This document shows, piece after piece, positions 33,683 through 42,428 of a stretch of DNA of 64,000 bases. Below the pieces are notes generated by a model. It made no database searches and was not told where the DNA came from. It worked only from the letters and a program-made list of their open reading frames with translations. Source of the stretch: an uncultured Pseudomonadota bacterium (GTDB lineage Bacteria; Pseudomonadota; Gammaproteobacteria; Burkholderiales; Thiobacillaceae). The translations under genes and the position numbers were made by a program. The stretch spans positions 62,001-126,000 of the forward strand of contig CAILNT010000007.1 of assembly GCA_903835655.1 (NCBI GenBank), read 5' to 3'. Position 1 is the stretch's first letter. The number at the start of each line of letters is the position of its first letter.

Positions 33683-34633
33683 TCAGCCGCAATCCTTGGT
33701 GCCGCAACTGAGATCGCCCGAACGACCCGGGTCGCTGTACTTGTCTTCCTCGACCTGGTCGCGATTGGCCAGGTATTCCTCGCGCATTTTCTCACCCTTG
33801 GCCTTGAGGCGGGCCGTGCGGGCTTCGTAGGCACCTGGCTGCTCCGCGAGAAATTTCTCGCCGAACAGTGCGTGCTTGAGGAAGTTGTAACCGAATTCCA
33901 ACAGCGCATCGTCGTCGGCCAACAGTACGGCCATGACGTCCATGGGGATTTCATAACTGCGATTGAAGGAATCGCTGGAGACGAAGGCGCGGAAGCGGTC
34001 GATGTCGTAGCTGGCCATGAAGAACAGCTGGTTGGAGACGGCTGGCGGCTTGCCGATGCCGGGGCCAGCGGATTTGCGCTTCAACACCAGTTGCCGCCAG
34101 CCGCGCCCCTTCTCGTCGTAAACATCGACGCCCTGTTCCTGGCGGTATTGGTCGATGGTCATGAAACGGGGTTCCTGGTGGCCGAGACAGTGGGCTTCCT
34201 GCACCAGGGCATAGACGGTGCGGTCGGTGAATTCCTGCTGATTGCGCATCGACAGGAGAGCGACGGGATAGTAGCGGCAGGCTGTAGGGCGATCCTCGTA
34301 GACGCCGCAGCCTTCGGGCTTCATGAACTGGCAGGCGGTGCCGCCCTCGACCGGGCGGAATTTCACACCCGGCATGCCGTCCTGATCCATTTCATAGGGA
34401 ACGGTGTATTGCTTAAGGAAGTCGCCCGAGGAAATCTCCATGCGATTTTTCAGGCGCAGGATGTCGTAGGGGGTCAGCGTGATGTCGATGTTGGCGCAGC
34501 ATGCATTCCAGCAGCCAACATCGCGATGGCAGCGGAACTGGATGACCTTGTCGCCGTCGAGCATGTTGGGCGTGACCGGACTCAACTCGAAAGGAGCGTC
34601 CTGTGCCAGATTTTTGAATTGGGTTTCGTCCAT
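33683..34633 (-). CDS. YkgJ-family zinc/iron-chelating cysteine-cluster protein
   Basis: 316 residues from ATG 34633 (GAGG 6 bp upstream; an in-frame start 21 bp earlier lacks one). Cysteines run as FRCHRDVGCWNACCANIDI, then CQFM..EGCGVYEDRP.ACRYYP, the CxxxC...CC and C-x(n)-C-R-x-Y-P pattern of YkgJ/Fli. The C-terminus adds LSCGTKDCG. The family is presumed to bind iron or zinc. It lies downstream of aprBA on the same strand but beyond a strong terminator. Confidence 0.88.
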   Translation of the reverse strand: MDETQFKNLAQDAPFELSPVTPNMLDGDKVIQFRCHRDVGCWNACCANIDITLTPYDILRLKNRMEISSGDFLKQYTVPYEMDQDGMPGVKFRPVEGGTACQFMKPEGCGVYEDRPTACRYYPVALLSMRNQQEFTDRTVYALVQEAHCLGHQEPRFMTIDQYRQEQGVDVYDEKGRGWRQLVLKRKSAGPGIGKPPAVSNQLFFMASYDIDRFRAFVSSDSFNRSYEIPMDVMAVLLADDDALLEFGYNFLKHALFGEKFLAEQPGAYEARTARLKAKGEKMREEYLANRDQVEEDKYSDPGRSGDLSCGTKDCG

Positions 34634-34734
34634 GATCGACCTCGTAAAGTGCAAAACAGAAAAGCCTAGATGGGGAGCAAAGGCGCATTCGCAAGTGCGC
34701 TTGGGAATGGACCCTGCGAGGGCTCGCCAAAATG

Positions 34735-34769
34735 AAAAACCGGGCGCCTTGTGAGCGCCCGGTTTTTTA
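34735..34769 (-). terminator. Bidirectional-looking terminator after aprA
   Basis: AAAACCGGGCGC and GCGCCCGGTTTT arms around a short loop, with A- and T-runs at both ends. It is placed 15 bp after the aprA stop. Confidence 0.95.
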
Positions 34770-34783
34770 GCTACAGCACCCGA

Positions 34784-36817
34784 TTAGTGGGGGGCGGCGG
34801 CCTTGAACAGCTTGGACTTGTCCACCAGATCGACGTGGGCACGCTTGAAGTTGGTCCACTTCTGCGTGGTCTTGTCGTAGATGGAGTTGCCGAAACACTT
34901 CCAGTTTTCCTCATCGACGAAGTTCTTGTCGGTGCGGTAGTAGAAGCCGGGGTAACGGCTTTCTTCACGGAACTGGATGTGCTTCATGTGGGCTTCCGCC
35001 GTCAAAATCCGGTGGTAGTTTTCCCAGGCGCGCAGGAGTTCGTGCAGGTCTTTCGCACGCATCTTCATGGCGTCTTCTTTCAACATGTTCAGCTTGTCTT
35101 CTGCAACTTCCAACATCTTGTCGTTGGTGTTGTAGTAGGTCGCCACGCCGGCAACATACTCGTCCATGATCTTTTGCAGACGGAACTGCAACATCTTGGG
35201 CGTGATGTAGTTGGGGTTGACGTCGATGGCCGTGCTGTAGTCCTTGAACTCCAGGTAGGTACGAACCGGGCGATAGATGTCTTCGACCAGCTGTTCCACG
35301 GAGGTGTCCAGCTCGACCTTCACGTCCTTGTTGTCGAGGCAGTACTTGACCATGGCCTTGGCAGCCAGGCGACCTTCGGTATGCGAACCGGAAGAGAACT
35401 TGTGGCCGGCAGCACCCACGCCGTCACCGGCAGTGAACAGACCCTTGACGGTGGTCATGCCGCGATAGCCCCAGTTCCAGCCGGAAGGCAGGTGTGCGGG
35501 GATCTTGCCAGCATCGGCGTGCAGTTCGGTGGTGGGGGCGCCCAGGTCGGTCGGGCCGGAGGTCCAGATGCCGCAGCAGCCGGAGTGTGAACCCAACAGG
35601 TAGGGCTCGGTGGGCATCAGCTCGGAGTTCTTCTTCTCGGGCTCGACGTTCTCACCCACCCAGATGCCGCACTGGCCGATACACATGTCCAGGAAGTCTT
35701 CCCAGGCTTCGGCTTCGAGGTGCTTCACTTCGCGCGGGGACAGGGTGTCACGCAACTTGCCCAGGGCCGTCACGGTGTCCATCCAGATCGGGCCGCGGCC
35801 TTCCTTCATTTCCTTCAGCATGACGTGGTTACGCAGGCAGGAGGCGGGAACGGCAGCCTGACCGTACGGGGGGTACTGGTCCAGCATGGCCTTGTTCTTG
35901 GTCAGGTAGTCTTCGCCGTAACCGTTGGTGGCGCGAGCCTTGAACAGCAGGAACCAGGCGCCGACCGGGCCGTAACCGTCTTTGAAGCGGCAAGGCACGA
36001 AGCGGTTTTCCATCATGGTCAGTTCCGCGCCGGCTTCGGCAGCCATGGCGTAGGTGGAACCGGCATTCCAGACGGGGTACCAGGCGCGGCCGGTGCCTTC
36101 ACCGACGGAACGGGGACGGAAGATGTTCACACAGCCGCCGGCGGCCAGCAGGATCGCCTTGGCCTTGTAGATATGCAGGGTGTGGTTACGGGTGGAGAAA
36201 CCGACGGCACCGGCGATGCGGTTCTTGTCGTTGGCATCGTTGATCAGCTTGACAATGAAGATACGCTCTTCGATGCGGTCCATGCCGAGGGCTTTCTTGG
36301 CGGCTTCAGCAACGATCCACTTGTAGGATTCGCCGTTGATCATGATCTGCCACTTGCCGGAACGCACGGGCTTTCCGCCGTCCTTCAGGGAGGGCAGGCC
36401 TTCGCCGATGGCGGCGGCGCCGTCATGGCGTTCGCCATTGGCGTCGGTTTTCCAGATGGGCAGGCCCCACTCTTCGAACAGGTGCACGGAATCGTCGACG
36501 TGGCGGCCGACATCATAGGCCAGGTCGTCACGGGTGATGCCCATCAGGTCGTTGGCAACCATGCGGGTGTAATCGGCGGGGTCCTGCTCGGTGCCGATGT
36601 AGGTGTTGATCGCGGACAGACCTTGAGCCACGGCGCCGGAGCGGTCCATGGCGGCCTTGTCGACCAGCTTGATCTTCAGGTCGACGCCTTGCTCAGCTTT
36701 CGCGGCATCGGCCCAACGCATGACTTCGTAAGCGGCGCCACAACAGGCCATGCCGCCGCCGATCATCAGGATGTCGACTTCTTCCTGGATGACATCGGGA
36801 TTTCCAAATTCAGCCAT
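34784..36817 (-). CDS. aprA: Adenylylsulfate reductase alpha subunit AprA
   Basis: 677 residues. The FAD-binding fumarate-reductase/succinate-dehydrogenase-type fold is opened by VDILMIGGGMACCGAAYE, followed by DRSGAVAQGLSAINTY and ILLAAGGCVNIFRPRS, all characteristic of AprA. The enzyme interconverts sulfite plus AMP and APS in the cytoplasm; in sulfur oxidisers it runs toward APS. It is the second gene after aprB (25 bp gap) and is closed by a terminator. No aprM or qmo gene is adjacent, so the electron acceptor partner must be elsewhere. Confidence 0.98.
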   Translation of the reverse strand: MAEFGNPDVIQEEVDILMIGGGMACCGAAYEVMRWADAAKAEQGVDLKIKLVDKAAMDRSGAVAQGLSAINTYIGTEQDPADYTRMVANDLMGITRDDLAYDVGRHVDDSVHLFEEWGLPIWKTDANGERHDGAAAIGEGLPSLKDGGKPVRSGKWQIMINGESYKWIVAEAAKKALGMDRIEERIFIVKLINDANDKNRIAGAVGFSTRNHTLHIYKAKAILLAAGGCVNIFRPRSVGEGTGRAWYPVWNAGSTYAMAAEAGAELTMMENRFVPCRFKDGYGPVGAWFLLFKARATNGYGEDYLTKNKAMLDQYPPYGQAAVPASCLRNHVMLKEMKEGRGPIWMDTVTALGKLRDTLSPREVKHLEAEAWEDFLDMCIGQCGIWVGENVEPEKKNSELMPTEPYLLGSHSGCCGIWTSGPTDLGAPTTELHADAGKIPAHLPSGWNWGYRGMTTVKGLFTAGDGVGAAGHKFSSGSHTEGRLAAKAMVKYCLDNKDVKVELDTSVEQLVEDIYRPVRTYLEFKDYSTAIDVNPNYITPKMLQFRLQKIMDEYVAGVATYYNTNDKMLEVAEDKLNMLKEDAMKMRAKDLHELLRAWENYHRILTAEAHMKHIQFREESRYPGFYYRTDKNFVDEENWKCFGNSIYDKTTQKWTNFKRAHVDLVDKSKLFKAAAPH

Positions 36818-36842
36818 TTCTATTACCTCTTGTTTAACCGGA

Positions 36843-37316
36843 TTACTTGCGGAGCAGTTCGGCGGGGTTGCCAGGACGGAAGCCGCCTGTCACGTCACGG
36901 GTAAACGAACCGGTGACTTCGATGTCGGCCAGCTTGGGCGAAGGCTTGCCGCCGTAGCAGTCGATGGAACCCTCGGGGGTGGTGCGGATCGGGAACTTGA
37001 AACGCTTCAGCACGCCATTGCGGAACTTGATGGTCCACATGATGGAGTCGGAGCCACGCAGGGGCTGCACGGAGCCGCCCAGGGGCACGACGTCGGCGTA
37101 GTGGCGGCACTCGATGGCTTGCTGCGGGCAAATCTTCACGCAGGAATAGCACTCCCAGCACTGCTCGGGTTCCTGGTTGAAGGCGCGCATGGCGTGGCCG
37201 GTTTCGGAACCATCACGGTCCAGTTTCATCAGGTCGTGCGGGCAGATGTACATGCAGGCGGTCTTGTCTTGACCCTTGCAGCCGTCGCACTTGTCGGTAC
37301 GGACGAAGGTAGGCAT
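36843..37316 (-). CDS. aprB: Adenylylsulfate reductase beta subunit AprB
   Basis: 157 residues with two [4Fe-4S] clusters: C-x2-C-x7-C-x3-C in CDGCKGQDKTACMYICP and C-x2-C-x2-C-x3-C in CWECYSCVKICP. A C-terminal tail wraps the alpha subunit in known structures. It passes electrons from AprA FAD to the membrane. GGAG precedes the ATG, just after a perfect 14-bp palindrome. Confidence 0.98.
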   Translation of the reverse strand: MPTFVRTDKCDGCKGQDKTACMYICPHDLMKLDRDGSETGHAMRAFNQEPEQCWECYSCVKICPQQAIECRHYADVVPLGGSVQPLRGSDSIMWTIKFRNGVLKRFKFPIRTTPEGSIDCYGGKPSPKLADIEVTGSFTRDVTGGFRPGNPAELLRK

Positions 37317-37327
37317 TCATTCACTCC

Positions 37328-37341
37328 TTGTTAGCTAACAA
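37328..37341 (-). promoter_or_regulatory. 14-bp palindrome at the aprB ribosome-binding site
   Basis: TTGTTAGCTAACAA is perfectly palindromic and abuts the AGGAG of aprB. It could be an operator or a structure limiting translation. Confidence 0.45.
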
Positions 37342-37453
37342 TCCGCGCTCATCACGCGGCCCATTCAGGAACCTGAGCCCAACCAAGGCCTCGGCGTATC
37401 GCGAATCCGCTTCCGGCGGGCTCGATTCCGAATTTCTTATAGGCTGGTGGCTT

Positions 37454-37482
37454 TCATGAACGCGCTTCGGGCGCGGTCATGA
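37454..37482 (-). terminator. Strong hairpin between sat and aprB
   Basis: TCATGA-A-CGCGC and GCGCG-G-TCATGA arms with a 5-nt loop and one mismatch, 15 bp after the sat stop. There is no T-run, so it may be an attenuator or mRNA stabiliser rather than a full terminator. Confidence 0.5.
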
Positions 37483-37496
37483 TTGCCACTTGCCAC

Positions 37497-38714
37497 TCAA
37501 GCCGCCGAATGACCCTTGAGCTCAATCTTGACGTTCTGTTCTTCGGTCAGAGTCGCGTAGTACTTCTGCAAGACCTTGGCGACCTCGGGACGGCTGAACT
37601 CGACCGGCAGATCCTGGCCTTCTGAAAGCATCGAACGCACTTTGGTGCCGGACAGCAGGATGCGGTCATCCTTGGTGTGCGGGCAGGTGCGCTGCGAGGC
37701 CATGCCGCCGCACTTCTTGCACCAGAAGGTCCAGTCGATGTTCATGTTCTTGGTTTCCAGCGCGTTGGCGGGAATCTCATCGAAGATCTTCTGCGCGTCG
37801 AAGGGGCCGTAATAGTCGCCGACGCCCGCGTGGTCGCGGCCGACGATCAGGTGCGAACAGCCATAGTTCTGGCGGAACAGCGCGTGCAGCAGGGCTTCGC
37901 GCGGGCCGGCATAACGCATGTCCAGGGGGTAGCCAGCCTGGATCACGGTGTTGGGTGCGAAGTAGTTTTCGACCAGCACGCTGATCGCCTCGGAGCGGAC
38001 TTCGGCGGGGATGTCGCCCGGCTTCAGGGCGCCCAGCAGGGAATGAACCAGAACGCCGTCCATGGTTTCGATGGCGATCTTGGCCAGGTACTCGTGGGAA
38101 CGGTGCATGGGGTTGCGCGTCTGGAACGCGGCAATCTTGGACCAGCCCAACTTCTCGAACAGGGCACGCGTCTCGGCGGGGGTCATGAACTGGTCGCCGT
38201 ACTCTGCCTTGAACGTGCCGGTGGACAGCACCTTGACCGGGCCGGCCAGGTTCACCGGGCCCTGGTCCATCACCATCTTGACGCCGGGGTGAGCGATGTC
38301 CGTGGTCTTGTAGACCATCATGCACTCGTGGCCCTTGTCGATGCCGTAGATCTCGGTGACCTTCATTGTGCCCATGATCTCGCCGTTCTCGCCATTGACC
38401 AGGGCGATGTCCTGACCCAGGCTGAGCGTACCGGCCGTGGCAGTATCGGTGGACAGCGTCACGGGGATAGGCCAGAACAGGCCGTTCGCCATCTTGTAGC
38501 CGTCGCACACGCCAGCCCAGTCCGCATGGGTCATGAAGCCATCCAGCGGGGTAAAGCCGCCGATCCCCATCATGATCAGGTCGCCGGTTTCACGGGAAGA
38601 CATCTTCACCTTCGGCAGGCTCTGGGCGCGGGACAGTTCGGCCTCACGAGACACACCTTCGAGCAACAGGGGCTTCAGTTCACCACCACCGTGGGGTTTG
38701 ACGAGACGGGACAT
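37497..38714 (-). CDS. sat: Dissimilatory ATP sulfurylase
   Basis: 405 residues from ATG 38714 (AGGAG upstream; the frame is open 339 bp further but without family sequence). Active-site motifs are [14 protein letters not shown] (Q-x-R-N-P and HxxH), [11 protein letters not shown] and [12 protein letters not shown] zinc-type cluster [15 protein letters not shown] is present, as in other homo-oligomeric dissimilatory enzymes. It converts APS plus pyrophosphate to ATP and sulfate, conserving energy from sulfite oxidation. It is transcribed toward aprB, which starts 180 bp downstream. Confidence 0.97.
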   Translation of the reverse strand: MSRLVKPHGGGELKPLLLEGVSREAELSRAQSLPKVKMSSRETGDLIMMGIGGFTPLDGFMTHADWAGVCDGYKMANGLFWPIPVTLSTDTATAGTLSLGQDIALVNGENGEIMGTMKVTEIYGIDKGHECMMVYKTTDIAHPGVKMVMDQGPVNLAGPVKVLSTGTFKAEYGDQFMTPAETRALFEKLGWSKIAAFQTRNPMHRSHEYLAKIAIETMDGVLVHSLLGALKPGDIPAEVRSEAISVLVENYFAPNTVIQAGYPLDMRYAGPREALLHALFRQNYGCSHLIVGRDHAGVGDYYGPFDAQKIFDEIPANALETKNMNIDWTFWCKKCGGMASQRTCPHTKDDRILLSGTKVRSMLSEGQDLPVEFSRPEVAKVLQKYYATLTEEQNVKIELKGHSAA

Positions 38715-38800
38715 GGGGACTCCTAAAAGGGTTGAAGAACAGACTGGGCTGGTATTGGCCGGCGAGGATAGCACCGGGGTTGAAGTCACCCTAATCAGAC

Positions 38801-38818
38801 TTATTTGTTTGTAAATAA
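38801..38818 (-). promoter_or_regulatory. AT-rich inverted repeat in the sat upstream region
   Basis: TTATTT and AAATAA arms around TGTTTG-type spacer sequence, followed by a run of T, in an otherwise GC-rich 298-bp gap between flgL and sat. A second perfect palindrome, GTGTCCGGACAC, lies at 38880-38891. These are candidate promoter/operator elements for sat; no clear -35/-10 pair was assigned. Confidence 0.45.
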
Positions 38819-39012
38819 ATTTTTTTTGGGACAAAGGGGTCGTAAATGCCGGGTGCTGGCGGCACACGGGCCGTGGCAGGTGTCCGGACACACTGCCAGG
38901 GCATAAATCCCCTCTATGGAAAGACACTCCCGCGACCACGGCGACGGCTTGACGCGCGACAATTCCCCACGTTTCGCCTGGGGGCGCATCGAACCAGCGG
39001 GCCAGCCACCGC

Positions 39013-40041
39013 CTACATGTAATTGAACATGGACAGCTTCGAGGTCTGGGCAAAGGCCGTCATGGCGGCCTGCAAACTGGTTTGGCGGGTTTGCATCTCG
39101 ACGATGGCCGCGGCCTGATCGACCTGGGTCAAGTCGCTCAAGGCATTCTGACTGACCGTCATCCGGCTCTTGGTGTTCGCCTGGGTGTCGCTGATCTGCA
39201 CCTGAGCCACCGCTACCCGGCTCTGTACCGTCTGTAGCGTACTCAGCGCGGTATTGACGGCACCGGCGGCCACACCCATCGCTTTCTGCACCTGACTGCC
39301 GGTCAGGTTGGGGTCGGAGAGGGCGATGGCCATCTGGTCGATCGCCTGGAACACATCCTTGGTGCCGACCGGCGTGGTGGTATAGGTCGGAGGGATGGTC
39401 GCGGGAACGACCGCGGCGGAATAGGGTATCGACACCGGGCTGGAAAATTGGATCACATTCTGCAGGTTGTCGCTGACTTGTACGCTGCCGCCATTGGAGA
39501 TGTTGGCCGAGCGCACGCCTTGAGAGCTCAACTGGGGGCCGTCGGCCGTGCCGGTGTAGGTCGTCGCCTGGGTGGCAGCGATCGCGGGGTAGGTCATGGC
39601 GTTCTGATACGGTTGGGTATTGCTGTTGCTGCCGGCGAAGAGATAGTTGCCCGAGGTATCCTGACTGTTCGCATAATCCTTGATCTGCATGTAGTAATTC
39701 ACCAGGGTCGTCGCCTCCTCCTTTCGCTGCGCCTGGGTCATGTTGCCGGTAGCGGTCGTGAGTAACTGGCTCACGCCTTGCAACGCGCTCTGCATCCCCT
39801 GTAGCACGGTACTCTCCTCGCTCAGGGTCTGGTTCGCCTGGGTCTGGTTGGCCATATATTGCGTGTCGCGGGCGATGCTGCTGGACAAGGTCATCGCTTG
39901 CCGTGCCGCGAGCGGATTATCCTGGGGCGAGAGGTATTTCTGGGTGCTGGCGATCTGCTGGTTGAGACGAGCGATGCTGGACTGATTGTCCATGATGCCC
40001 GGCAGGCTCGACGTAGTGAAACTAAGGCTGCTGATACGCAT
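39013..40041 (-). CDS. flgL: Flagellar hook-filament junction protein FlgL (HAP3)
   Basis: 342 residues, flagellin-like ends: [20 protein letters not shown] at the N-terminus and a C-terminal helix ([20 protein letters not shown] then [13 protein letters not shown]). The middle holds the exposed domain ([16 protein letters not shown]). It is the last flg gene, 10 bp after flgK. Confidence 0.95.
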   Translation of the reverse strand: MRISSLSFTTSSLPGIMDNQSSIARLNQQIASTQKYLSPQDNPLAARQAMTLSSSIARDTQYMANQTQANQTLSEESTVLQGMQSALQGVSQLLTTATGNMTQAQRKEEATTLVNYYMQIKDYANSQDTSGNYLFAGSNSNTQPYQNAMTYPAIAATQATTYTGTADGPQLSSQGVRSANISNGGSVQVSDNLQNVIQFSSPVSIPYSAAVVPATIPPTYTTTPVGTKDVFQAIDQMAIALSDPNLTGSQVQKAMGVAAGAVNTALSTLQTVQSRVAVAQVQISDTQANTKSRMTVSQNALSDLTQVDQAAAIVEMQTRQTSLQAAMTAFAQTSKLSMFNYM

Positions 40042-40051
40042 GGTTCACTCC

Positions 40052-41986
40052 TCAGGGACTGATGGCGAGGATGGAGGCAAACAGGGTGCTGGCTACGGAC
40101 AAGGCCTTGGCTGCGGCCTGATAGGCCTGCTGGTAACGGATCAGATTGGCGGCCTCCTCGTCCAGGTTGACGCCGGAGAAGGATTGCTGCGCCTGTGTGG
40201 CCTGAGTCTTCAGCGTGCTGTAGGTCGTGCTGTTGAGCGTGGCATTCGCGGCGGAAGTCGCCACGTCGCCGACCAGTTGGGTCGCGCCCCCCCCCAGCGT
40301 GGTATTGCCGTTATCGAGGAGCTTCGTGGTTTGCAGCGCGGCCAGGGCCGAGATGTTGCTGTTGTCGCCTGACCCCGGCTGGTTCACCGTGAAGGCATCG
40401 CCATTGGCGGGACTCCCGCTCATGACCAGGCTGACGCCGTTGAAGCCCAGGGCCTGTGGGCCGGGCGAGGTGTACGCGATATTCGCCACGGGGGGCGCAG
40501 CGCCACTCACCGCGAACTGCCCCAATGTGCTGTCATAGGTGAGCGTGACCGGAGCCGAAGCCGTCAAGGCCGACAAGCCCGTAGCGGATAACTGTGTAGC
40601 GGTGAGCGTGGCCGTGCCGGTGTTGCTCGCGGCGGCACCCGTGGTCAGACTCGCCGTGGCGATCTGACTGCTACTGCCAAGCTGCGTCGTCATGCTGGCC
40701 GCGTAGTCCTGAATGTTGAGCGACCAGGTATCGCTGGAAGAACTGGGCGCGGGCGTTCCCGCTGTGATGCTGAAACCCTGCGCCACCCCGTTGATGCTGA
40801 ATTCCGTCCCCGCCGACTGGGTATCCGACCCTGCCGCACTGGTCAGTGTGTACTGGCCGGTCCCCGCGTTGTACGTCACCGCGAAGTTGCTATTCACCAG
40901 CGCGTTGCTGGAGAGCTGGATTCCGATCGCATCCGTAGTCGTTCCAGTCGGTTGCACCACGCCGCTGAAGAAATTACTCCCCGCCTGCATCGTCTTGCTC
41001 GTCGCATTGTAGTAAGCCCCGCTGGCCTGAACCTGGTTCACCGCCGCGCCGATGGACACCGCGAGTCGGTTCAGGTTGGCCATGGCCGGCTTCACCACAC
41101 CTTCCCGCGAAGCCATCCAGCCGCCCAACTCGCCGCCGCTGATCTGGCTGCTCCCCAGGGTGATCTGGGTGCCCGAAGCGTTCAGCTGCGGCACCAGGGA
41201 GGGCGGCTGGGTGTTGGAGGTATCGTTGGGGTCTGGCGTCGCGGTCAGCTGATTGACCTGGCTGCCCGATACCAGGGCCTGACCATTGCCGATGTAGACA
41301 TCGATCTGGCCATTGCTCTGCTGCGAGGTGGTGGCATTGACCAGGCTGTTCAGGCTGGCGACGGCCAGGTTGCGCTGGTCGAGGAGATCATTCGGCGGCT
41401 GGCCGTTCTGGGCCTGCAAGCTGGTGATGTTCTGATTCAGGGTGGCGATCTGCTGGGCATAGGTATTGATCTGCGCGGTCAGGCTGGTCACCGCCTGGTT
41501 GCTGGCCGTGAGTTGTTGTTGCAGGGAATCGTACGTAGTGCTGATCTGATTGCTGAGCGATTGTCCGCCGGACAACAGAGCCTGGCGCGCGGCGGCGGAA
41601 GTCGGGGCATTCGCCACTTCGTTGGCGGCACTGAAGAAGGCATCGATCTGGTTGGACAAGCCGTTGGTGCTACTCCCCAGGAGAGAATCGACCTGGCTGG
41701 CCTGAGTAGAATAGGTCTGATAGTAGGACAGCTGGGATTGGTTGGTCTGCACCTGGTTGTCGAGGAACTGGCTATACACCCGCTGCACCGAAGCAACCGC
41801 CACGCCGTTGCCGATCCAGCCGGAGCTGCTGTAGGCCGGCGCCTGCGACGCATAAATCGCCTCCTGACGGTTGTAACCCGGCGTGTTCGCGTTGGTGATG
41901 TTCTGCTGAGTGGTGAGAAGACCGGCCTGGGCCGCGTTCAAGCCCGAAAGACCGTTTCCTATCAATCCAAGTAATCCGGACGACAT
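40052..41986 (-). CDS. flgK: Flagellar hook-associated protein FlgK (HAP1)
   Basis: 644 residues. The N-terminal GNGLSGLNAAQAGLLTTQQN with NTPGYNRQ is the rod/hook/HAP signature; the C-terminal SGVNLDEEAANLIRYQQAYQ closes it. The usual length is about 550-650. It has its own sigma-28-type promoter overlapping the end of flgJ. Confidence 0.96.
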   Translation of the reverse strand: MSSGLLGLIGNGLSGLNAAQAGLLTTQQNITNANTPGYNRQEAIYASQAPAYSSSGWIGNGVAVASVQRVYSQFLDNQVQTNQSQLSYYQTYSTQASQVDSLLGSSTNGLSNQIDAFFSAANEVANAPTSAAARQALLSGGQSLSNQISTTYDSLQQQLTASNQAVTSLTAQINTYAQQIATLNQNITSLQAQNGQPPNDLLDQRNLAVASLNSLVNATTSQQSNGQIDVYIGNGQALVSGSQVNQLTATPDPNDTSNTQPPSLVPQLNASGTQITLGSSQISGGELGGWMASREGVVKPAMANLNRLAVSIGAAVNQVQASGAYYNATSKTMQAGSNFFSGVVQPTGTTTDAIGIQLSSNALVNSNFAVTYNAGTGQYTLTSAAGSDTQSAGTEFSINGVAQGFSITAGTPAPSSSSDTWSLNIQDYAASMTTQLGSSSQIATASLTTGAAASNTGTATLTATQLSATGLSALTASAPVTLTYDSTLGQFAVSGAAPPVANIAYTSPGPQALGFNGVSLVMSGSPANGDAFTVNQPGSGDNSNISALAALQTTKLLDNGNTTLGGGATQLVGDVATSAANATLNSTTYSTLKTQATQAQQSFSGVNLDEEAANLIRYQQAYQAAAKALSVASTLFASILAISP

Positions 41987-42007
41987 GGCAACCTCCTGTT
42001 GCTATCA

Positions 42008-42035
42008 ATATCGGCGTTCTGCCGAGAGTTCTTTA
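42008..42035 (-). promoter_or_regulatory. Sigma-28 (FliA) promoter for flgKL
   Basis: Minus strand TAAAGAAC, 12 nt, GCCGATAT. The -10 is 7 of 8 against GCCGATAA; the TAAA to GCCGATAT spacing is 16 nt. It overlaps the flgJ stop codon and precedes flgK, as expected for late flagellar genes. The flgM promoter in this window has the same spacing and -10. Confidence 0.8.
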
Positions 42036-42428
42036 AGCGCCCGAGAGGGTCACTGGGTCACCGCCGCCGCGCAAGGGCGCGACTTTCACCGTAGTGGCGG
42101 CCTGAGCGGCAGCGGCGGGCTCGGCGTATTTCTCCATGCTCTTCACGATCATGTCGGCGAAACCCAGGCCGCGTCCCTTGGACAACTGGCTGGCCCACTG
42201 CTGGTCGAGGAGGTCGCGGTAGAGCTTGGCACCCTCGCCGCTGTTCATGGGATCGTCGTCCTCGGAAAACTTGGTCTCGCGCATGGTCTTCAACATCTGG
42301 CCTACCATCAGCGCTTCGAACTGCTGTGCCGCCGCGCGCAGAGCGCCCTTGTCGCCCGAGGCCGCGCGAGCCTTGAGTGCCTGGGCGCCGGACACATCGA
42401 CACTGAGGGATTCCGCGCGTGCGAGCAT
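42033..42428 (-). CDS. flgJ: Rod-binding protein FlgJ, single-domain form
   Basis: 131 residues covering only the rod-scaffold domain: LRAAAQQFEALMVGQMLKTM, then FSEDDDPMNSGEGAKLYRDL and GLGFADMIVKSM. The C-terminal muramidase domain of enteric FlgJ is absent. Its ATG overlaps the flgI stop by one base (TGATG). Confidence 0.92.
   Translation of the reverse strand: MLARAESLSVDVSGAQALKARAASGDKGALRAAAQQFEALMVGQMLKTMRETKFSEDDDPMNSGEGAKLYRDLLDQQWASQLSKGRGLGFADMIVKSMEKYAEPAAAAQAATTVKVAPLRGGGDPVTLSGA

Noticed and set aside
38714-39053. N-terminal extension of sat
   Set aside because: The extra 113 codons have no family similarity and cover the AT-rich control region; AGGAG points to ATG 38714.
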